DNA of 5,530 nucleotides. Origin: Mycoplasmataceae bacterium. Its GTDB lineage: Bacteria > Bacillota_I > Bacilli_A > Mycoplasmatales > Mycoplasmoidaceae. The translations under genes were made by a program, and so were the position numbers. Shown here piece by piece: positions 1 through 5,530 of the stretch. Every line of letters starts with the position of its first letter. The stretch's first letter is position 1. The stretch lies in NCBI GenBank assembly GCA_020024715.1, contig JAHHTJ010000038.1, forward strand, positions 1-5,530, read 5' to 3'. The notes below the pieces were generated by a model. It searched no databases, was not told the DNA's origin, and saw nothing but the letters and a program-made list of their open reading frames with translations.

Positions 1-1
1 A

Positions 2-2392
2 TATAAAGATAATAAATATTATAAAAAATTCAATACATTATCTTTAAAAGAAAAAAATCAATATTTAGATAAAATTGAAGAATTTTTGTACTTTTATAAC
101 ACGGTTATTAGAGATAATTTTATTTTGCAAAATAAAAATGTTGAAGAATTTAAAGATATTGCAAAAAAAATTGATGTTATATATGAACAATATGCGGACT
201 TAATAAAAGAATTTGATATTTTAAACTTTGCAATTAATAATCGTTTTAAAATTCAAGCTTTCTTAAATGCTTATTCAAGTATTCAAGATAGTGATGATAA
301 AAAGATAGTAATTAGTGAATTTATTTTGAATCAAAATTTAATTTTACAAAAAAGAGATATTGAATCTAGTTATTTAACTATCAAAGATATGAAATATATT
401 GTTGCTAAATCTGAAAAAATTCTAAAATTTTTTCAAGAATTTTTAAAAGCAGAAGATTTATATTCAATTGAAAATATTAAAGATCTTGGCAAATATATTG
501 AATATATTGATGGTGATTTAGATTTTTATAACGATTTAATTAATAATCGTAATTTTTATTCGGTTAATATTCAAAGAATTAATGATAAGTTTGAATGGTT
601 AAATATTCCTTATTTAAAAGATTTATATTTAAATAAAGGTTTAATTATTTTTGATTATGATGAAATGTCTACTCTAATGAAAAAAATTCCTTTTAGTATT
701 ACACAAGATCAATATGAAATGTTAAGAATTGTTGATCTTTGAACAAAAATTGTTAAAGAAGAAAAACGTTTTAATGAATTAACAGGTTTTCATATTAATG
801 ATATTTTCTTACAATTAAGAAGAAATGAATTAAAATCTGCTAGAAATATCGAAGAGGTTGTATATACTAAATTAGTTGAAATAATGCGTGATAATTTATC
901 AAAATTAAGCGATGAAGATAAACAAGATTTATTATCTGTTTTTAAGATTGCTGGTGATAAAAATTCATATCCTTCTATAACTAAATTTGTTACTAGATAT
1001 TACAAAGTATTAAGATACATATTTCCAATTTTTGTTGCTCGACCAGAAAATGTTGCTACTTTAATTCCTTTAAATTTAAATGAGTTTGATTATGGAATTT
1101 TTGATGAAGCTAGTCAAATGTTTATTGAAAGAGCTTATCCATGTGTATATCGAAGTACTATTAAAATAGTTTCTGGAGATGATAAACAATTAAAACCAAC
1201 TTCTTTCTTTATTAGCAACATTAATTCAAACGATTATGATATGGATGATTTTGATCGAGTTAACTCTTTATTAGAACGAGCTAAAACTAGTTGATGAACA
1301 GAATTTAATTTAAAAAACCATTACCGTAGTGATTCTAAGGAATTAATTGAATTTAGTAACAAGTACATTTATAATAATGGACTTGAAGTTGCAACAAAAC
1401 AAGGTTGTTATGATAAAGCAATTGAGGTTGTTGATTGTGATGGTGTTTTTGATGAAGGTGTTAATGAATTAGAAGCAAAAAAAGTAATTCATATTCTTCG
1501 TGAAAGTCATAAAAATTACAACAAAATTCTAATTGTATCTTTTAATGCTAAACAAGCTAACTATATTAGCAAATTATTAATGGAAGAATACGGTAAATTA
1601 GATCCATTATTACAAGAAAAAGTTGATCGTGATAAAGTTGTTATAACAAATTTGGAAAATGTTCAAGGTAATGAAGGTGATTTAGTTATTTTATCTGTTA
1701 CATATGGTAAAAATATTGAAGGTAGAATTATGAGTAATTTTGGTCCTTTAATTACAAATGGTGGAAGTAATAGATTAAATGTTGCAATTACAAGAGCACG
1801 TAAAAAAATGATAATTGTAAAATCACTATTAGGTGAACAAATTATTGTATCTAATACTAAAAACAATAATGCAATGATTTTTAAATATTTTATTGAATAT
1901 GCAGATAGTACTAAAAATTCAATGAGTTTAAGTGAACAACTAACACAAGATTATGTACATAAATATGAACAAGTTAATAATGATTTAAGTGAAAATAATC
2001 ATGATTTATTTGATGATGAAGTAGTAAAAGATATTTATGGAGAACTAATTAAAACTTTAAATTCAAAATATTTAATAATTCCTAAATTAAGTATTTCTAA
2101 CAAAGAAATTGCTTTGACTATTTATAACAAAGATTCAGCAAGAATTGAATTATTAATTATTGTTGAAAAATGAAAGGAACACCAAAATACAAAAGCGCTT
2201 ATTGAGGATTTAGATCGCCAATATTTCTTAGAAGATCGTGGTTATGCAACATATCGTATTAAACATTATGAATGATTTTTAGACAAAAATAAAATTATTT
2301 CTAAATTAAGTAGAGCAATCCAACCATTAAGTAATGAACGCGAACCAATAAATGTTGCAGTTTTTGCAAAGAAAGTATTGTATAACAAATAA
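2..2392 (+). CDS. Upf1/DNA2-like superfamily 1 helicase, C-terminal 796 residues (5' end outside window)
   Basis: The frame is open from the window edge to TAA at 2390-2392, provided TGA at 740, 1292, 1295, 2171 and 2273 is read as Trp. Numbering from the first codon seen, helicase motifs appear in order: motif II FDEAS (D368, E369), motif III GDDKQLKP (392-399), motif IV NHYRSD (439-444), motif V VQGNEGD (554-560) and motif VI RLNVAITRAR (591-600). These are typical of the COG1112 Upf1-like family, which unwinds nucleic acid using ATP. The stretch ENVQGNEGD...NFGPL...RLNVAITRAR matches the large bacterial DUF4011-type helicases as I remember them. The Walker A motif is not in the window; in this family a long helical insertion separates it from motif II, and residues 1 to about 350 (charged, helical, no motif) fit that insertion. 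Residues about 669-763 are a nuclease-like tail, described separately. The mycoplasmal relative may be MG140/MPN153, but I could not align it. The substrate is unknown: repair, RNA metabolism and defence are all possible. No frameshift is seen. Confidence 0.9.
2006..2290 (+). other. Degenerate Vsr/MTES_1575-type nuclease-like domain at the helicase C-terminus
   Basis: Large Upf1-like helicases of this class usually end in a Vsr-fold restriction-endonuclease-like domain. Its hallmarks are a strand like (R)IDLAI, a strand like GIECDG, and a tail like DRDR...LGWxIxRIWSxxWF. Here the third part is well preserved: DR at 738-739, then FLEDRGY, then YRIKHYEWF ending near 759. The first strand reads IALTI, with Ala704 in place of the expected Asp. 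The second reads IIVEKW (E722, K723, W724), which keeps the Glu but lacks the following acidic residue. The fold is probably kept and the nuclease activity probably lost. The alignment is made by eye from remembered family motifs, so register errors are possible. Confidence 0.55.
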
Positions 2393-2393
2393 T

Positions 2394-2398
2394 AGGAG
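2394..2398 (+). promoter_or_regulatory. Shine-Dalgarno site AGGAG for the 142-residue gene
   Basis: AGGAG sits two bases after the helicase stop codon. An in-frame ATG at 2399 directly abuts it, while the ATG at 2408 lies nine bases downstream, which is normal spacing. This decides the start at 2408. It is the only clear Shine-Dalgarno site among the three gene starts in the window. Confidence 0.75.
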
Positions 2399-2407
2399 AT
2401 GAATAAC

Positions 2408-2836
2408 ATGGATGATTTAAATGAATTATCATTTGAAGAACTTATGAAAAAAATGAATGAAGTTCAACAAATTGAAATTAACTGAAAAGAAAATAAAAAC
2501 CCAAGTCAATTAAGACAAGCAATTAAGAATATTAATATAGAAGAACTTAACTATTTAGAAAAGAATATTGATGATCCTGTTGCTTTAGCATCAGTGGTAA
2601 AATTATATTTCTATAAATTTTTTGCTATTATCAATATGCGAGTTAAAGATTTAATCATGAATTATAAAGATGATCCTAGTAAATTATTAGAAATTCAAAA
2701 TGATTTACAAAAAATTTTTAATATTGATCTAGCAAATATCCGTGAACAATTAGGTGGTATGGATTTAACTGATTTAGATAATGAAGAAGAACCAAGTAAA
2801 GAACAAGAACCAAAAAACAAAAGAAAACTAAACTAA
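2408..2836 (+). CDS. Small charged helical protein of unknown function, 142 aa
   Basis: I do not recognise this protein. It starts at ATG 2408 behind AGGAG, contains one UGA-encoded Trp (2483-2485) and stops at TAA 2834-2836. The body (about residues 5-115) is rich in Leu, Ile, Glu, Lys and Asn and looks mostly alpha-helical. It begins ELSFEELMKKMNEVQQ and has a more hydrophobic central stretch (SVVKLYFYKFFAIINM) that is too short and too flanked by charge to be a confident membrane span. The C-terminus is an acidic patch (DLTDLDNEEE) followed by a Lys/Glu/Pro/Gln-rich tail ending KNKRKLN. There is no signal peptide and no Cys, so it is probably cytoplasmic. It begins only 15 bases after the helicase stop with no promoter or terminator between them, so the two are probably co-transcribed and may work together. 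That partnership is inferred from position only. Confidence 0.85.
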
Positions 2837-2840
2837 ATTA

Positions 2841-2870
2841 TTACAAGAATATTAAATATATAAGTATAAT
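2841..2870 (+). promoter_or_regulatory. Candidate promoter for the repeat protein gene
   Basis: A perfect TATAAT box lies at 2865-2870. Upstream, TTACAA (2841-2846, 18-base spacing) is a poor -35 match, as is common in mycoplasmas, which rely mainly on the -10 box. Transcription would begin near 2877, leaving a leader of about 38 bases before the ATG at 2915. The rest of the 2837-2914 gap is plain AT-rich sequence. No hairpin followed by a T-run is visible, so read-through from the helicase operon remains possible. TATAAT-like strings are frequent by chance in DNA this AT-rich. Confidence 0.4.
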
Positions 2871-2914
2871 TAAATTAAAATAATTAATATAAACAAACAC
2901 AGTGGTACTACATT

Positions 2915-4585
2915 ATGGAAATGAATAAAAATAACACTGAGTTTCATACTAAAGAGTATGATTATGATAAAAAACCATTACTTTTTAGGAACTTTCGAAG
3001 TAATTCGATTAATGTTCATGGTGTATGAAATTCAGTATATGTTGTAAAATCAAAAGTCAATTTGTCATCTGATTGAGGAAAGGTGTATAGTTCAACTTCA
3101 ACTATTGACACTTTTGCTGATCATAACTATGTCTCATCACAAGGTGATAAAATAATTAATAACTTTTTAGATTATTATTTTCCTTTTTATGAAGCAAAAG
3201 CAATTCAAGAAGCACCTTTATCAATTATTAATCAAGAGTCATTAGATAATGAAATTGTGGTTAAACCTATTAATAGTCAACAAGTTAATGCAATTACTAT
3301 TCAACCTGAAGAAACATTTAAACAAAAACACGCTATTATTATTAGTCCAAATAATGCTAACTTAAAACAAGTTGATAAGGTAGAAAAACAAACACCATAT
3401 ATACTAAAAACTAATCTTGATTATTATTTTGCTCGTTTAAATATGCCTACAGAACCTGCATTTAATTTAAAAGAAGAAAAAGTTATTAAACCTTCAATAA
3501 TAAAACCAATTATTAAACCAATAACAACTATTGATACATTACCAATTGAAGTTTCTTTGACAAATGAATATGCAGATGATATTATTGTGCAAAAAGAAAT
3601 TATTGAAAAACATGTTGTTGTTGAAAGAGATATTCCAGTTAAAACTGAAAGAAAAGTTTATGTTCCTGTAGAAATTAATAAACCATTTGAAGTTATTAAT
3701 GAAGTTAAAGTTCCAGTGTTTGTTGAAAAACCATACGAAGTAATAAAACAAGTTCCTGTAGAAGTTATTAAGGAAGTTCCAGTTGAAATTAATGTACCTT
3801 TTGAAGTTGTAAAAGAAATTAATGTTCCAGTGTTTATTGAAAAACCTGTAGAGGTTATCAAAGAAGTTATTAAAGAAGTTCCTGTAGAAATTATTAAAGA
3901 AGTAGAAAGAGAAGTTGTTAAAGAAATTCCAATTGAAATTGAAAAGGAAGTTCCTGTAAAAGTTGAAGTTATCAAAGAAGTTAATGTTCCAGTTTTTGTT
4001 GAAAAACCTGTAGAAGTTATTAAAGAAGTGATCAAGCAAGTTCCAGTTGATGTTGTAAAAGAAGTAATTAAGGAAATTCCAATTGAGATTACTAAAGAAA
4101 TCATCAAAGAAGTTCCAGTTGAAGTAATCAAAGAAATTATTAAAGAAGTTGAAGTTATTAAACCAATTGAAATTGAACACTATCAACCTCCAAAAGTAAT
4201 CGAAAGAGAAAAATTAGTTTGAGGTGATAATGTTCAATATGTTGAAATTGAAAAACAACCTGAAATAAAACAAGCTGAACCAGTAACACCAATTCAAATT
4301 GTTCAAGAACAACCAGAAGAACAAATTGAACCAATACCAATGGAAGTTCCAACAACTTTAAAATCAATTTCTAAAGAAACAAAAGCCATGGAATTTAAAG
4401 AAATTCCTAAAGAAAGAAAACGTCGTGTTTCTCGTCCATATTTAACTATTTATAATGGAAATAAACCAATGTCTTCTGATAATATTATTGAAAAATACAA
4501 TTTTGATACAGAAACTTTAGGAATAGTTACTCAAAATCCAAAAACTATTCGTGTAGCAAAGCGAAAAACTAACAAGAAAAAATAG
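2915..4585 (+). CDS. Valine/glutamate/lysine/proline tetrad-repeat protein, probable cytoskeletal or scaffold protein, 556 aa
   Basis: The frame runs from ATG 2915 (a second ATG is at 2921) to TAG 4583-4585, with UGA Trp codons at 3026, 3074 and 4220. No Shine-Dalgarno site precedes either ATG, so the start is the least certain part. Residues 1 to about 222 are non-repetitive and rich in aromatic residues and Asn; they contain the motif LDYYF twice (85-89 and 168-172). Residues about 223-420 are the tetrad repeat, described separately. Residues about 421-495 are Pro/Gln/Glu-rich linker, followed by a basic cluster KERKRR (499-504), a short possibly folded stretch (RPYLTIYNGNKPM onward) and a Lys-rich end (TNKKK). 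No cysteine, signal peptide or hydrophobic membrane span is seen, so it is probably intracellular. Long, repetitive, Cys-free charged proteins in mycoplasmas are often cytoskeletal or attachment-organelle components (HMW1/P65-like), but I see no clear EAGR box or named domain. The structural role is inferred from architecture. Confidence 0.88.
3581..4174 (+). repeat. Tetrapeptide (12-bp step) coding repeat with three octapeptide linkers
   Basis: Residues about 223-420 of the host protein are built from four-residue units ending in Val or Ile, mostly PVEV, IKEV, IKEI, PVEI, PIEI and VKEV. Three uninterrupted runs are clear: five tetrads at 3731-3790, ten at 3845-3964 and twelve at 4007-4150. 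Between runs is the linker [K/N]VPVF[V/I]EK, three copies, with its VPVF core starting at 3710, 3824 and 3986 (38 and 54 residues apart). The start of the region (3581-3709) is more irregular (KEII, ERDIPVK, VPVEINKPFEV). The units differ at synonymous positions (gtt/gta, att/atc, aaa/aag), so they are not freshly slipped copies. The long open frames on the opposite strand here are a by-product of the repeat. Confidence 0.9.
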
Positions 4586-4604
4586 TATATTTAACTAAAA
4601 AAAT

Positions 4605-4636
4605 GGAATGAATTTAACTTCATTCTTATTTTTTTT
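4605..4636 (+). terminator. Intrinsic terminator after the repeat protein gene
   Basis: The sequence GAATGAA (4606-4612), loop TTTAAC, and TTCATTC (4619-4625) form a perfect seven-pair stem, with a further possible G-T pair at its base. It is followed by TTA and a run of eight T (4629-4636), and an upstream A-run lies on the other side. It begins 20 bases after the TAG of the repeat protein and points the same way, so it should end that transcript before the hydrolase gene. Confidence 0.8.
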
Positions 4637-4652
4637 ATATTATTGTTAAAAT
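4623..4652 (+). promoter_or_regulatory. Candidate promoter for a leaderless hydrolase transcript
   Basis: TAAAAT at 4647-4652 is a good -10 match, with a weak -35 candidate TTCTTA at 4623-4628 (18-base spacing). The hydrolase ATG at 4660 begins only seven bases after the -10 box, about where transcription should start, so the mRNA would have no leader. This agrees with the lack of any Shine-Dalgarno site before 4660. The candidate -35 lies in the descending arm and T-tract of the upstream terminator, so the two signals overlap. Confidence 0.45.
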
Positions 4653-4659
4653 AGTAATT

Positions 4660-5530
4660 ATGATTTTAGAAAATAAACCAAATTTAAATGACAAATATTG
4701 TGAATTTAAAATTGTTATAAATAATGAAATAAAACCAATTCCATGTCTTTTTATTAAAGCAAATAAGCCCACTAATAAAATTGTTATATTTAATCATGGA
4801 TTAAACGGGAGCAAAGATTCTTTAAAATTATTACACCGTTCTTTAGATAATGCACATATTTTAGGCTATGATTTAAGAGCGATGGGAAGGAATCTAAATA
4901 ATGGTACGTTACATTATTATCAATATGTAAATGATTTAAATGAATTTATCAAAATGATTAAAATTGATTTGAGATATTTAAATTTAAATGAATTTTATAT
5001 TTGTGGAGAATCTTTTGGAGCTAGTATTTCTGTTATGTATTTCAATAAGCACCAAGATGAAATTGATGGATTATTTATTTGAAATATGCCAAGAAAAGTA
5101 ATTGATGTTTCAGAATCTACAAAAAAAGAACAATTAAAAATGGCATTTCCTTTAATGTGATCATTAATTACAAATCTACCTACATATAGTACTGCACCAG
5201 CACCAATTGAAAAATTATCAAACAATCGTGCTTTAATTCTTTCTACAAAAGTAATTAAAAAAAATGAAATCAATGATAATCGTAATGTTTTAGCTGCTTG
5301 ATTGGGTAATTATAAAGCATGAAGAATTTTATTATCAAAGAAATTTTTGAGTAGAATACATAAAAAATTTATATTTATCACATCAAACCAAGATCCTTTA
5401 AAAGACCATAAAGCAGTTAAATTATTAGATGAAAAAATTAATTTAATTAAAAATAAAAATATTATTCATTATGATTTAAAAAACGGATCACATATTTTAA
5501 TGTTAGACACAGTTTATGAAGAATTTGTAC
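4660..5530 (+). CDS. Alpha/beta-hydrolase, lysophospholipase/monoacylglycerol-lipase type (3' end outside window)
   Basis: The frame starts at ATG 4660 and is open to the window edge (290 residues), with UGA Trp at 5080, 5158, 5299 and 5320. The alpha/beta-hydrolase layout is complete: a strand ending IVIFNHGLNGS (oxyanion-hole HG at 46-47), then GYDLRAMGR (70-76), the nucleophile elbow GESFGAS with Ser118, an acidic residue Asp245 in TSNQDPL, and His278 in NGSHIL. These make an intact Ser-Asp-His triad. Residues about 141-235 would form the lid. Family members are about 250-320 residues, so only the last helix is probably missing. There is no signal peptide or membrane span, so it is likely a cytoplasmic esterase or lipase acting on lysophospholipids, monoacylglycerols or other short esters. 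The specific substrate cannot be read from sequence. It is separated from the repeat gene by a terminator and probably has its own promoter. Several paralogues of this family are common in mycoplasmas. Confidence 0.88.

Noticed and set aside
1663..1866. Opposite-strand 67-codon frame in the helicase
   Set aside because: A shadow of conserved helicase motifs V and VI.
740..2173. Helicase apparently broken into three fragments (pseudogene)
   Set aside because: The breaks are all TGA in one frame, with conserved motifs running across them; they are Trp codons in this genetic code.
2600..2660. Transmembrane helix in the 142-residue protein
   Set aside because: The hydrophobic stretch around LYFYKFFAIINM is about 16 residues and contains Lys, with Arg and Lys directly after it; a buried helix is more likely.
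2837..2914. Terminator or small RNA between the 142-residue gene and the repeat gene
   Set aside because: Only weak AT palindromes are present, with no GC-containing stem and no T-run.
3020..3090. EAGR box of terminal-organelle proteins in the repeat protein N-terminus
   Set aside because: Trp, Gly and Tyr are locally enriched (VHGVWNSVYVV, SSDWGKVYSS), but spacing and length do not convincingly match the EAGR pattern as I know it.
3539..4186. Long opposite-strand open frames (215 and 157 codons) across the repeat region
   Set aside because: They give only low-complexity Asn/Phe or Thr/Ser/Ile strings dictated by the 12-base sense repeat. No ribosome-binding site or family resemblance is seen.
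4158..4367. Opposite-strand open frame over the Pro/Gln/Glu-rich linker
   Set aside because: A Leu/Val/Gln low-complexity shadow of the sense gene, with no supporting signals.
4995..5273. Opposite-strand 92-codon frame within the hydrolase gene
   Set aside because: It overlaps the catalytic Ser118 region of an intact alpha/beta-hydrolase and has no features of its own.

Overview
The window comes from a Mollicute that reads UGA as tryptophan (Mycoplasma/Ureaplasma/Spiroplasma-type code, not Acholeplasma or phytoplasma). The DNA is very AT-rich. Four reading frames become continuous, with sensible protein content, only if in-frame TGA codons are read through. I count 13 in-frame TGA against a single in-frame TGG (at 596). 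I cannot name the species; the codon usage and gene types would fit the pneumoniae/Ureaplasma side of the group, but that is a guess.

All four genes are on the + strand. (1) Positions 2-2392 hold the C-terminal 796 residues of a large Upf1/DNA2-like superfamily 1 helicase: a long helical insertion, helicase motifs II to VI, and a C-terminal domain that looks like a Vsr/MTES_1575-type nuclease with its acidic catalytic residues lost. (2) Fifteen bases later, behind a clear AGGAG ribosome-binding site, is a 142-residue charged protein of unknown function (2408-2836), probably co-transcribed with the helicase. (3) After a 78-base gap with a TATAAT promoter-like box, positions 2915-4585 encode a 556-residue cysteine-free protein. 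About 200 of its residues are a valine/isoleucine-glutamate-lysine-proline repeat built on a four-residue step (PVEV, IKEV and similar), interrupted by three copies of an eight-residue linker. It looks like a structural or cytoskeletal scaffold. It is followed by a hairpin/T-tract terminator (4605-4636). (4) At 4660 a serine alpha/beta-hydrolase (lysophospholipase/monoacylglycerol-lipase type) with an intact Ser-Asp-His triad begins. It appears to be leaderless and runs off the window end.

The helicase and small protein form one likely transcription unit. The repeat protein may have its own promoter or be read through from upstream, because no terminator is visible before it. The hydrolase is a separate unit. 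The most unusual item is the tetrapeptide-repeat protein, whose composition recalls eukaryotic articulin/alveolin membrane-skeleton proteins. The degenerate nuclease domain on the helicase is second. No RNA genes, insertion sequences, CRISPR arrays or origins were seen.
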